From: Aliagarivorans taiwanensis DSM 22990
GTDB lineage: Bacteria; Pseudomonadota; Gammaproteobacteria; Enterobacterales; Celerinatantimonadaceae
Length of the DNA stretch: 64,000 nt
NCBI RefSeq assembly: GCF_000429505.1
Contig: NZ_AUBZ01000022.1
Span: forward strand, 25,251 to 89,250
Direction: 5' to 3'
Shown piece by piece: positions 41,914 to 49,337 of this stretch. The first letter of the stretch is position 1; the number at the start of each line of letters is the position of its first letter. The notes beneath the pieces were generated by a model. The model worked only from the letters and a program-made list of their open reading frames with translations, made no database searches and was not told where the DNA came from. Both the position numbers and the translations under genes were made by a program.

Positions 41914-42073
41914 ATATCAATCCGGATAAGTAAGTGATCAGAGATTGCGCAGGGAAAATCATTGAGGACGAGGAAGCGCTTGCCGTGACTAGTGGGCTAA
42001 TTACAAAAGCGTTGACGCTGTCATCAATGATTTTAACCAGCAATAATGAGCTGTTACTTATGTAGATTGGTAT
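41914..42073 (+). repeat. ~160-bp palindromic repeat (MITE-like), copy 1
   Basis: This segment and 42579-42737 are direct repeats with only scattered differences. Inverted ends are ATATCAATCCGGATAAGT and ACTTATGTAGATTGGTAT, and perfect inner arms AAAATCATTGA (41956-41966) and TCAATGATTTT (42024-42034) make the whole element able to fold into a long hairpin. It has no ORF. This organisation fits a non-autonomous miniature element. Confidence 0.8.
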
Positions 42074-42099
42074 TAGCACGTCTAACAAGGAGGAATGCC

Positions 42100-42579
42100 A
42101 TGCTGCCGTCGCTACGGAAAGCCAACTTTATGCTGCGCTACTTTGGCCTGGTTAAGGTGCCACTCATTGGGTTTTGCCGCCCTAAAATCCTGGTGATGAC
42201 CGAGCAAGAGCTGGTGATGAAGATCCCACTGCGCCGTCGCACCAAAAATCATCTCAACAGCATGTACTTTGGCGCGCTGGCGGTTGGTGCCGATGTAGCC
42301 GGGGCGTTTCTGGCCTTTGCCAAAACCGCTAACAGCCCCTATCGGATATCTTTGGCGTTCAAGGCGGTGGAGGGCGAGTTCTTAAAACGCCCGGAAGATG
42401 ATGTGGTATTTACCTGTAAAGATGGGGCGCTGATCGATCAGATGCTGGAGCAAAGCGCAGCCAGTGGCGAGCGGGTCAACCAAGCGGTTGAGATTATCGC
42501 CACCTGCCCTAAGCTCAGCGGCGATGAGGTAATGGCGCGTTTCTCGCTGACCCTGTCACTGAAAGCGAGCGCGAAGTAA
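42100..42579 (+). CDS. DUF4442 (hotdog thioesterase-like) protein
   Basis: A 159-aa cytoplasmic protein of the DUF4442 family in the hotdog thioesterase superfamily. Key segments are RRRTKNHLNSMYFGALAVGADVAGAF, where the N-x-x-G-x-M-x-F-G pattern corresponds to the hotdog central helix, and the strands around ISLAFKAVEGEFLKRPEDDV. Likely acts on an acyl-CoA or acyl carrier substrate. AAGGAGG 6 bases before the ATG decides the start. The gene is tightly flanked by the two copies of the ~160-bp palindromic repeat; its stop codon overlaps the first base of copy 2. Confidence 0.75.
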   Translation: MLPSLRKANFMLRYFGLVKVPLIGFCRPKILVMTEQELVMKIPLRRRTKNHLNSMYFGALAVGADVAGAFLAFAKTANSPYRISLAFKAVEGEFLKRPEDDVVFTCKDGALIDQMLEQSAASGERVNQAVEIIATCPKLSGDEVMARFSLTLSLKASAK

Positions 42580-42737
42580 TACCAATCTGGATAAGTTAAT
42601 GATCAGATATTGCGCAGGAAAATCATTGAGGGCAAGGAGGCGCTTGCCGTAACTAGAGGACTAATTACAAAAGCGTTGACGCTGTCATCAATGATTTTAA
42701 CCAGCAAGAATGCTCAGTTACTTATGTAGACTGGTAT
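42579..42737 (+). repeat. ~160-bp palindromic repeat (MITE-like), copy 2
   Basis: Same orientation as copy 1. Ends ATACCAATCTGGATAAGT and ACTTATGTAGACTGGTAT are inverted repeats matching at 15 of 18 positions; inner arms AAAATCATTGA (42619-42629) and TCAATGATTTT (42688-42698) are unchanged. It lies exactly between the stop codons of the DUF4442 and HDOD genes, where it could act as a bidirectional terminator or mRNA-stabilising hairpin. Confidence 0.8.
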
Positions 42738-42739
42738 AA

Positions 42740-43591
42740 CTATTGAGCGCTAGCGGCTTTTTCAGCAACCACTAGCAAGACTTCCTCTAGCTGCCCTTCA
42801 TCAAGGCCTAGGAAGCTACTGGTTGCATCGACCAGTTCATACCAATTGCTCGGTGGGTAGGGCTGGCCCGATTGCTTATCTGCGGCCACCTTGGCCAGTT
42901 TGAGCAGCACCACCAACAGTCGTACCGCCTTGGTCATCTCTTCGCTGGCAACCAGACTTTCCCAATCATATTGATAGTAAATGGCTTCAGCCAGCGCGGT
43001 GGGCAGTCCCCATTTTTGGGCTATCAATGCTGCAACGGTGGGATGACTGGTGCTGTAGCGCTCCCGCTCGATATCGGCAATGCCACGCCAGCTAAGTGTT
43101 TGGTTTTTGGCCAGCAACTCGGCGTAGTCATCAAAATGGGTATACAGCGCCGCTACACCACTTTGATGGAACAGCCCGAGCATATAGACCTTGTCCTTGA
43201 TCACCTCGTAGCCGAGTTCTTCCGCCAGCAAGGCGGCACAGTTGGCAATCAATTGACTGTGGCCCCATAGGTACTCCAAGGCCTTGGAATCAGACCAACA
43301 AGATTTCAGCGCGACCGCCTTAACGATCAGCAGCACCCGATCCAGCCCCAGCGTCATCACTGCCTGATGAATCGAGCGAATGGTGGTGGCGCGGCGAAAC
43401 GCCGCCGAGTTCACCACCTGCAATACTGCGCCGCTAAGTCCCACATCACTGGCAATCGCTTCGGCAATCATTGCCACATCGGGCTCGTCCATGCGAGCTT
43501 GCTGGGTGATCTTCAAAAGGATCTGCGGGCGCGGGGGAATTAACAGTTGGTCGAGAATTACTTTCTCTGGTTCGGTCACTAATAAGGCCAT
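42740..43591 (-). CDS. HDOD-domain protein
   Basis: A 283-aa protein whose body is an HDOD domain, a non-catalytic relative of HD phosphohydrolases used in signalling. The start region LIPPRPQILLKITQQARMDEPDVAMIAEAIASDVGLSGAVLQVVNS is the family signature; the later AALYTHFDDYAELLAKN and HPTVAALIAQKWGLP blocks follow. Catalytic HD pairs are absent. The start at 43591 has AGGAAG 8 bases upstream; an ATG seven codons earlier (43612) has no ribosome site. It could be a response-regulator output or chemotaxis partner, and a CheX-like gene is divergent nearby. Confidence 0.82.
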   Translation of the reverse strand: MALLVTEPEKVILDQLLIPPRPQILLKITQQARMDEPDVAMIAEAIASDVGLSGAVLQVVNSAAFRRATTIRSIHQAVMTLGLDRVLLIVKAVALKSCWSDSKALEYLWGHSQLIANCAALLAEELGYEVIKDKVYMLGLFHQSGVAALYTHFDDYAELLAKNQTLSWRGIADIERERYSTSHPTVAALIAQKWGLPTALAEAIYYQYDWESLVASEEMTKAVRLLVVLLKLAKVAADKQSGQPYPPSNWYELVDATSSFLGLDEGQLEEVLLVVAEKAASAQ

Positions 43592-43980
43592 ACCACAAGC
43601 TTCCTGGCTCATTCGGCACGATATGCAACAATGCCTTAGTTATCAGATAGATAGACAACTACACCTTAAACCAACTAATAGGCTAACTCAATAACTCCGA
43701 TCGAACTTTGACAAGCTCACCGAAGTTCCACCAACAGCGTTAACAAGTCGTTGATTAATATCAGCTATTTTTAAGGAAACATCACAAGAAAGCAGCGCCG
43801 ATATTGCCCGTTTCAGCCGCTTTTCTGGCAGATTATGAAGTGAGTCGTAACTTTGCCTGTGAGAGCGTCGAAAAGTGGCCTCTAGGTTGCAGCCTTAGAA
43901 TTCTCGTGCGATTCTAAGGTATGTTGATAATTACCTGAACCGACTCTTGTTAGTGTCTGAACAAACTGGAATAAAAGTTC
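43592..43980. other. HDOD/CheX divergent intergenic region
   Basis: About 390 bases, AT-rich, no supported gene. It holds the two promoters, a 9-bp hairpin (43893-43919) and a 13-base match (43804-43816, TTGCCCGTTTCAG) to sequence beside the IS5-type transposase at 63762-63774, which could be a relic of an insertion. Confidence 0.45.
43893..43919 (+). other. Hairpin in the CheX upstream region
   Basis: CCTTAGAAT (43893-43901) pairs perfectly with ATTCTAAGG (43911-43919) around a 9-base loop, 61 bases before the CheX start. There is no T tract. It may be a leader structure or a protein-binding dyad. Confidence 0.5.
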
Positions 43981-44448
43981 ATGGATGTTAAGTTCGTTAA
44001 TCCTTTTTTGTCGTCTTTGCTCAATGTGTTAACCACTATGGCGCAGCTTGAGCTCAAGCCCGGCAAACCCAAACTCAAGAAAGACGAAGTGGCGCGCGGC
44101 GATGTGTCCGGCCTGATTGGTATGGTAGGCCCGCAGCTTAAGGGCTCATTCTCCGTCAGCTTTGACCGCTCACTGGCCTTTGAGATCATGCGCCGTATGT
44201 TGGGCGAAACCCCTAGCAGCGTTAACGAAGAAGTGACCGATATGGTGGGTGAAATCACCAACATGGTGACCGGTGGTGCCAAGCGAATATTGGCCGACGA
44301 CGGCTATGATTTCTCGATGGCAACGCCAGTAGTGGTCTCTGGCCCTGCCCATACCATTACCCATAAAAACGATGGCGCGAAGATGATGATGCCGTTCACC
44401 TGCGAGTACGGTGAAGCCACCATCGAGATCTGCTTCGAGAAAGCCTAA
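43981..44448 (+). CDS. CheX-like chemotaxis phosphatase-family protein
   Basis: A 155-aa protein of the CheX/CheC-type fold. The helix GEITNMVTGGAKRILADDGY contains the E-x-x-N pair that attacks aspartyl phosphate in CheX/CheC enzymes, and the second half SGPAHTITHKNDGAKMMMPF is typical of single-domain CheX proteins in marine gammaproteobacteria. Likely dephosphorylates a CheY-like response regulator in the cytoplasm. No other che genes are adjacent. Its stop overlaps the 3' end of the convergent CYTH gene by 4 bases. Confidence 0.78.
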   Translation: MDVKFVNPFLSSLLNVLTTMAQLELKPGKPKLKKDEVARGDVSGLIGMVGPQLKGSFSVSFDRSLAFEIMRRMLGETPSSVNEEVTDMVGEITNMVTGGAKRILADDGYDFSMATPVVVSGPAHTITHKNDGAKMMMPFTCEYGEATIEICFEKA

Positions 44449-45506
44449 CTCGCTCGCACAGCGCTAAGCTGGGCGATAAGTTCTGAAGAGTCAGTCACCG
44501 CGGCTGGCTCTTCGCCTTTCTGCAGGTAGAGGGGGCGGCATATCTCCAGTGACAACTGGCACAGCTCGCGCTGCTCAAACACCGCCTCTGCATCAAGCTG
44601 GCGGAGCTTGTCTATACTGTTCTGCCAACCCTCTAACCCGCTCGCCTTCCCTTTGAACCAGCCGGCATGCTTGGCCAATACTTCACAGCTATCCAGCAGT
44701 AGTGAAAAGCTGTTTATCGCCAGCAGCAAGGCCTGGGGCTTGTCGTTTGCGGTAATCTCGGGCTGCGAAAGCTGCAGGTGATAGAGGGCATGATTGAGTA
44801 GCTGCTCGAGATAGCGCCTGATTGCAGCAGCATCAGGCTTGGTAAGTTCAAAGCCCGGCAGGCTTTTCGCGGTGAAGGGCTTGTGCAAGGCCAAGTGATA
44901 GCCGCGCTGCGCTTTATTGATACAAGCCAGCTGCACACCCGCTAGCTGCGCCACCTGCTTGGCCAATACGAACATGGCCTTGGGGCTGCCGTCCAGCAAC
45001 TCCAGCTCAATCTCATTGATCACTTCCCACTGCTCACCGAGTGATACGTTGCCGCCTAACGACACATGGCCGCGATCGGCGGCCACTTCCACCACCCCAA
45101 GCCTATCCACTTCCACCACCATGCGCAGGCGTACAAAGTCGGTGCGGAACACTTCGCGCAGCTGATGCTGCATCGATACTAGCTTGGCAGGCTCGGGCCA
45201 AGGTACGCCGGTAAACAGGGCTAACTGGGGCAGCTCGCCTTGGAAGGGGTGATTGAACTCCGGGCGCTGATGCACCCCGCCCAATGTTTGGCCGGGAGTT
45301 TTCAGGGTTTGCCATTGCTGACCGCGCTCGCTGCGCAGTCGTAGTCCCATGTCCCAGCTCAACAGCTGCCAGTCGGGGGTATCGAAGTAGACGCTGAGTA
45401 AGGGGACGGAGTCGCGCTCGATGATCGTCCATTGACGCATCAGGTCAACTAGTGGCTTCCAGATGTCACGATTGGCGATGAACTTCAGCTCAATTTCGTC
45501 GTTCAT
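44445..45506 (-). CDS. CYTH-domain protein (YgiF-like inorganic triphosphatase)
   Basis: A 353-aa cytoplasmic protein. The N-terminal 200 residues form the CYTH tunnel: EIELKF (the EXEXK start), MGLRLRSERGQQWQTLKTPG with the basic pairs, and VINEIELELLDG near residue 165 for metal binding. The remaining 150 residues are helical and correspond to the CHAD-like C-terminus of E. coli YgiF, but shortened and with few conserved histidines. YgiF is a triphosphatase acting on inorganic triphosphate. It ends against cheX and is divergent from the phosphate-transport operon (45693), which may be meaningful for polyphosphate metabolism. Confidence 0.82.
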   Translation of the reverse strand: MNDEIELKFIANRDIWKPLVDLMRQWTIIERDSVPLLSVYFDTPDWQLLSWDMGLRLRSERGQQWQTLKTPGQTLGGVHQRPEFNHPFQGELPQLALFTGVPWPEPAKLVSMQHQLREVFRTDFVRLRMVVEVDRLGVVEVAADRGHVSLGGNVSLGEQWEVINEIELELLDGSPKAMFVLAKQVAQLAGVQLACINKAQRGYHLALHKPFTAKSLPGFELTKPDAAAIRRYLEQLLNHALYHLQLSQPEITANDKPQALLLAINSFSLLLDSCEVLAKHAGWFKGKASGLEGWQNSIDKLRQLDAEAVFEQRELCQLSLEICRPLYLQKGEEPAAVTDSSELIAQLSAVRAS

Positions 45507-45692
45507 TTACTGCGTAGTTTCATATTAACTTTAAGAATCAGCGGGCTAGATCCCAGCATTTTGATCAAAATCAGACCTAGCATAAATTGATTGCGAAAAG
45601 ATGACAAAAAACTACTTACAAGTGAACTAGGCTAAGTTAACATTCGCCGCGCAATGGACGTATTGTGCGTAATTTAAACTGAGAAGAAGACT

Positions 45693-46373
45693 ATGTCAGC
45701 GAACTCAATTTTAGGCCTTTTTGCAAAGTCACCCATCAAGCCACTGGAAGAGCATATTAGTGTGGTGCATGAGTGTTGCGAAGGCTTAGTACCTTTTTTT
45801 AACGCCGTTTTTTCCAAGGATTGGGAGGCCGCCACTGAGGCGCGCGCCTTTATTTCTCGTAAGGAAAAGGACGCCGACAAACTCAAACGAAATATTCGAC
45901 TTAACCTACCTGGCGGTATCTTTATGCCGGTGGAACGTTCCGACTTGCTGGAGCTGCTCACCCACCAAGACCGTATCGCTAACAAAGCTAAAGACATCAG
46001 CGGACGTATTCTGGGTCGCCACCTGGAAGTGCCGGAGTCGCTGGTCGATCTATTCATGGCTTATGTGAAGCGCAGCCTTGATGCCACCGCGCTGGCCAAA
46101 GACGCCATCAACGAACTCGACGATTTGCTGGAAACCGGCTTTCGCGGACGCGAAGTCGAACTGGTGGAGCGGATGATTCAACGCCTCGATGCCATCGAGG
46201 ACGACACCGATTCACAGCAGATCAAACTGCGTAAAGAGCTGTTTAAACTCGAAGACCAGCTCAACCCTGTCAACGTGATGTTCCTCTACTACATCATCGA
46301 GTCCATCGGCGCACTGGCCGATCAGGCGCAACGCGTAGGCGCGCGTCTGGAACTTATGATCTACCGTTCTTAA
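45693..46373 (+). CDS. DUF47 (PhoU-like) regulator of the Pit phosphate transporter
   Basis: A 226-aa all-helical PhoU-related protein of the TIGR00153/DUF47 family (SANSILGLFAKSPIKPLEEH at the start). It carries acidic E-x-x-x-D motifs (EKDADKLKRNI, EDDTDSQQIKLRKELFKLED) that bind metal ions in the family. It is encoded 29 bases upstream of pit and is thought to modulate Pit activity or metal-phosphate uptake. Ribosome site GAAGAAG precedes the ATG. Confidence 0.88.
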   Translation: MSANSILGLFAKSPIKPLEEHISVVHECCEGLVPFFNAVFSKDWEAATEARAFISRKEKDADKLKRNIRLNLPGGIFMPVERSDLLELLTHQDRIANKAKDISGRILGRHLEVPESLVDLFMAYVKRSLDATALAKDAINELDDLLETGFRGREVELVERMIQRLDAIEDDTDSQQIKLRKELFKLEDQLNPVNVMFLYYIIESIGALADQAQRVGARLELMIYRS

Positions 46374-46402
46374 CCAACGAGAAAAACACTTAGGTTACAC
46401 CT

Positions 46403-47668
46403 ATGGAAATTATTGCAAATTATGGTGCCATCCTGGTGGTTATCGCAGCCGTGGTCGGCTTTGTGATGGCCTGGGGCATTGGTGCCAATGACGTAGCGAA
46501 CGCGATGGGAACCTCGGTAGGTTCTAAGGCGATCACCATCAAACAGGCGATCATTATTGCGATGGTCTTTGAGTTCGCCGGCGCTTACTTGGCCGGTGGC
46601 GCGGTGACCAACACCATTCGCAAAGGCATTATCGATGCCGACGCCTTTACCGCTCAACCCGAGCTGATGGTCTTCGGCATGATAGCCGCGCTGCTAGCCG
46701 CGGGCACTTGGCTGATCATTGCCTCCTACAACGGTTGGCCGGTGTCGACCACTCACTCTATCATCGGTGCCATCATCGGCTTTGCCTACATAGGCGTGGG
46801 CTCTGATGCCGTTGAATGGAGCAAGGTGGGCGGCATCGTAGGCAGCTGGATTGTCACCCCGGCTATCTCTGGGGTCATCGCCTATCTCATCTTTATGAGT
46901 GCGCAGAAGCTTATCTTCGACGATGAAAACCCTATCCAAGCGGCCAAGCGCTATGTACCGCTATATATGTTTGGTGCAGGCTTTATGATGTCGCTGGTAA
47001 CCATCAAAAAAGGCCTTAAGCATGTTGGCCTGGACATTGGTGAAGCCGAAGGGTACCTGCTAGCCATCACGGTGGGTGTGGTGGTTGCCATCGTCGGTAA
47101 GTATGTGATCAGTAAACTGAAGATTGATCCAAAAGCCGACCGCCATATGCACTACACCAACGTAGAGAAGGTGTTTGCCGTACTGATGGTGATCACCGCC
47201 TGTTGTATGGCCTTCGCCCACGGCTCTAACGATGTGGCGAATGCCATTGGCCCGCTGGCCGCGGTAGTGAGCATCGTGAAGAACGACGGCGAAATCTTGG
47301 CTAAAGCGCAGCTAGCGTGGTGGATCTTGCCACTGGGCGGTCTGGGCATCGTGACTGGTCTGGCGCTGTTCGGCCACCGAGTCATGGCTACCATTGGTAC
47401 CGGCATTACTCACCTCACCCCAAGCCGTGGCTTTGCCGCCGAGCTGGCCGCTGCCGCAACGGTAGTGATCGCCTCGGGTACCGGCCTACCAATCTCCACC
47501 ACCCAAACCTTGGTGGGTGCGGTATTAGGCGTAGGTATGGCGCGCGGTATTGCGGCGCTGAACCTTGGTGTGGTGCGCAAGATCGTTACCTCGTGGGTGA
47601 TTACCCTACCAGCAGGTGCCGGCCTGGCGATTGTGTTCTTCGAACTACTACTGCTTATCTTCAACTAA
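46403..47668 (+). CDS. pit: Low-affinity inorganic phosphate transporter
   Basis: A 421-aa inner-membrane protein of the PiT family. The two inverted repeats each carry the signature GANDVANAMGTSVGSKAIT (near residue 29) and HGSNDVANAIGPLAAVVSI (near residue 271). It imports phosphate, probably as a metal-phosphate complex, with protons. The central cytoplasmic loop holds KLIFDDENPIQAAKRYVPLY. It forms an operon with the preceding DUF47 gene and is followed by a hairpin terminator. Confidence 0.92.
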   Translation: MEIIANYGAILVVIAAVVGFVMAWGIGANDVANAMGTSVGSKAITIKQAIIIAMVFEFAGAYLAGGAVTNTIRKGIIDADAFTAQPELMVFGMIAALLAAGTWLIIASYNGWPVSTTHSIIGAIIGFAYIGVGSDAVEWSKVGGIVGSWIVTPAISGVIAYLIFMSAQKLIFDDENPIQAAKRYVPLYMFGAGFMMSLVTIKKGLKHVGLDIGEAEGYLLAITVGVVVAIVGKYVISKLKIDPKADRHMHYTNVEKVFAVLMVITACCMAFAHGSNDVANAIGPLAAVVSIVKNDGEILAKAQLAWWILPLGGLGIVTGLALFGHRVMATIGTGITHLTPSRGFAAELAAAATVVIASGTGLPISTTQTLVGAVLGVGMARGIAALNLGVVRKIVTSWVITLPAGAGLAIVFFELLLLIFN

Positions 47669-47720
47669 GCAACGCAAGCCCCTCTCATGAGCCTATAAAG
47701 CGCGCTCATGAGTGCTCTAC

Positions 47721-47756
47721 AACAACGCTGTGGTTGAGCCCCACAGCGTTGTTTCG
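47721..47756 (+). terminator. Terminator after pit
   Basis: A perfect 13-bp stem (47721-47733 with 47741-47753), 7-base loop, followed by only TTTCG, so termination may be moderate. Confidence 0.75.
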
Positions 47757-47800
47757 TACACTGGGACCAAATCATAAACAATCACTTAGAGACTAATAAC

Positions 47801-48406
47801 GTGTTTGCACGACTACTTGCTATTGCCACCTTTGCCCTGAGTTTGAGTGTTCACGCTCAAACCCGCTATATCTCTGACGAACTGTTCGTCTATATGCATT
47901 CCGGGTCCAGCAACCAATTCCGCATCATTGGCTCAGTCAACGCCGGTGAGAAAGTGGAGTTGCTGGACCTTAACAGCGAAACCCAGTATGCCAAGATCCG
48001 TATGTCTACCGGCCGCGAAGGCTGGGTAGAAGCCAAGTTCCTGAACCGCAACCCGGGCCTGGCTGAGCAATTGAAAGCGGCGCAAGATGCACTGGCAAAA
48101 AGCGAGCAAGCACGTAAGAGTATGGCTGAAGACAGCAGCTCTCAAGCAGGCCAGCAGCAGCAGTTGATTGAAGAGCAGACTGCGCAAATCGAAACGCTGA
48201 CCGCGCAAAACCAGCAACTCAACGAGCAGTTCGCACAGATCAACGACCAAAACCAAGACCTGAGTCGTCGCTTGGACACCCGCGAAACCGACATTCAAAT
48301 GCGCTGGATGATGCGTGGTGGCATTATCGCCATCGTGGGCCTGATCGTTGGCTTGATTGTGCCGCACCTGCCACGCCGCAAGAAACGCGACAACCGCTGG
48401 ATGTAA
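47801..48406 (+). CDS. YgiM-like SH3-domain membrane protein (TIGR04211 family)
   Basis: A 201-aa envelope protein. A signal peptide (cleavage after VHA, about residue 19) is followed by a bacterial SH3 domain (TRYISDELFVYMHSGSSNQF ... GREGWVEAKFLN), a long glutamine-rich coiled coil (about residues 85-165) and a single C-terminal transmembrane helix (GGIIAIVGLIVGLIVPHL) with a basic end (RRKKRD). The SH3 domain would sit in the periplasm near peptidoglycan. The gene is often found beside cca in relatives; here cca is 3 kb away. The start is GTG at 47801. Confidence 0.85.
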   Translation: MFARLLAIATFALSLSVHAQTRYISDELFVYMHSGSSNQFRIIGSVNAGEKVELLDLNSETQYAKIRMSTGREGWVEAKFLNRNPGLAEQLKAAQDALAKSEQARKSMAEDSSSQAGQQQQLIEEQTAQIETLTAQNQQLNEQFAQINDQNQDLSRRLDTRETDIQMRWMMRGGIIAIVGLIVGLIVPHLPRRKKRDNRWM

Positions 48407-48423
48407 GCTCCATCACACGATCA

Positions 48424-48450
48424 AAAAAGGCGTGCTAAGCACGCCTTTTT
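48424..48450. terminator. Bidirectional terminator between the YgiM-like and gspB genes
   Basis: AAAAAGGCGTGC (48424-48435) pairs with GCACGCCTTTTT (48439-48450), loop TAA, so there are T runs on both strands. Confidence 0.88.
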
Positions 48451-48473
48451 AGTCTCTACCGCATCACTAGGCC

Positions 48474-49337
48474 CTAGCCGAGCTTCCAGTCTTTTAGGGC
48501 CCGCTGGCGACACAGGGTGCCGTCGATATTTAAAATCACATCATCGCGGCGAATGGCCTCTAGAATGACCCCGGGCGCCACCTCTTCTCCCTCGTACAAC
48601 AGCTCATTGTTAAAGCGCACATAGCTGCGCTCCGAATCCGAAGAATACACGTGGGAATTAAATTGAAAGTCGGGCACCTTGGCGCTAATAGCCTCATCCA
48701 GCGCACTTAGCTGTGGCGTCATATCGTAGTCACCCTGCTGCCAGCTCTGGCCTTCGGTAGCTTCCACCGCATCGGCGAACAATGCCGCCAGCACGCTATC
48801 AACTTCAGGCTCAGCTTGCTGCGCTAGTGGTTGTGTCTGTTGGGCGCTCGGTGTTATTTGCGATACAGGCTCTGCATTGGTAGCCGCTTGGGAAACAGGT
48901 GCTTCAGCCTGCGAATAAGAGGCCGCCTGAGCCTCGCTCTGCAGCTTTAACTGCTGCTGGCGCAGACTCAGCAAATCGACCGCCTCTAACTTAAGCTCTG
49001 GCAATGGCAATATGGTTATCTCTCTGGGTGTTAAGGCACTTTCCATCGCGCGCGGCTCCTTGGCAGGTGCCGGTTTTGCCAGTATTTGCTGATCGGGATG
49101 AACAACCTGAGCCGTCTGAACCACCTGAATGGCGGGCTGTTGCCCTGCGGCACCGCTAACTGCTTGAGATGGGCTAGCGGTGGCCGTGCTCCAATACAGA
49201 TAAGCACCTGCGGCTAAGCCACAACCGAGCACTAGCCCACCGATAACGGCAGCCAAGGGTTTGATGGACAAGCCTTGTTTGTCGCCGTCGTAATACTCGC
49301 CCTGACCGCGTTGCTGTGCCTTAGAGATAATCGACAT
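48474..49337 (-). CDS. gspB: Type II secretion accessory protein GspB (ExeB-like)
   Basis: A 287-aa bitopic inner-membrane protein. A short cytoplasmic N-terminus is followed by one transmembrane helix (PLAAVIGGLVLGCGLAAGAYLYW), a long Gln/Ala/Pro-rich periplasmic linker and a conserved C-terminal domain (PDFQFNSHVYSSDSERSYVRFN ... VILEAIRRDDVILNIDG), typical of GspB. With GspA it forms the complex that carries the secretin through peptidoglycan. The ATG at 49337 follows AAGGAGG by 7 bases and overlaps the gspA stop by one base (TAATG). The rest of the secretion system is not in the window. Confidence 0.85.
   Translation of the reverse strand: MSIISKAQQRGQGEYYDGDKQGLSIKPLAAVIGGLVLGCGLAAGAYLYWSTATASPSQAVSGAAGQQPAIQVVQTAQVVHPDQQILAKPAPAKEPRAMESALTPREITILPLPELKLEAVDLLSLRQQQLKLQSEAQAASYSQAEAPVSQAATNAEPVSQITPSAQQTQPLAQQAEPEVDSVLAALFADAVEATEGQSWQQGDYDMTPQLSALDEAISAKVPDFQFNSHVYSSDSERSYVRFNNELLYEGEEVAPGVILEAIRRDDVILNIDGTLCRQRALKDWKLG

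Noticed and set aside
41914..42737. CRISPR array
   Set aside because: Only two long repeats with a gene between them; length, spacing and gene content exclude CRISPR.
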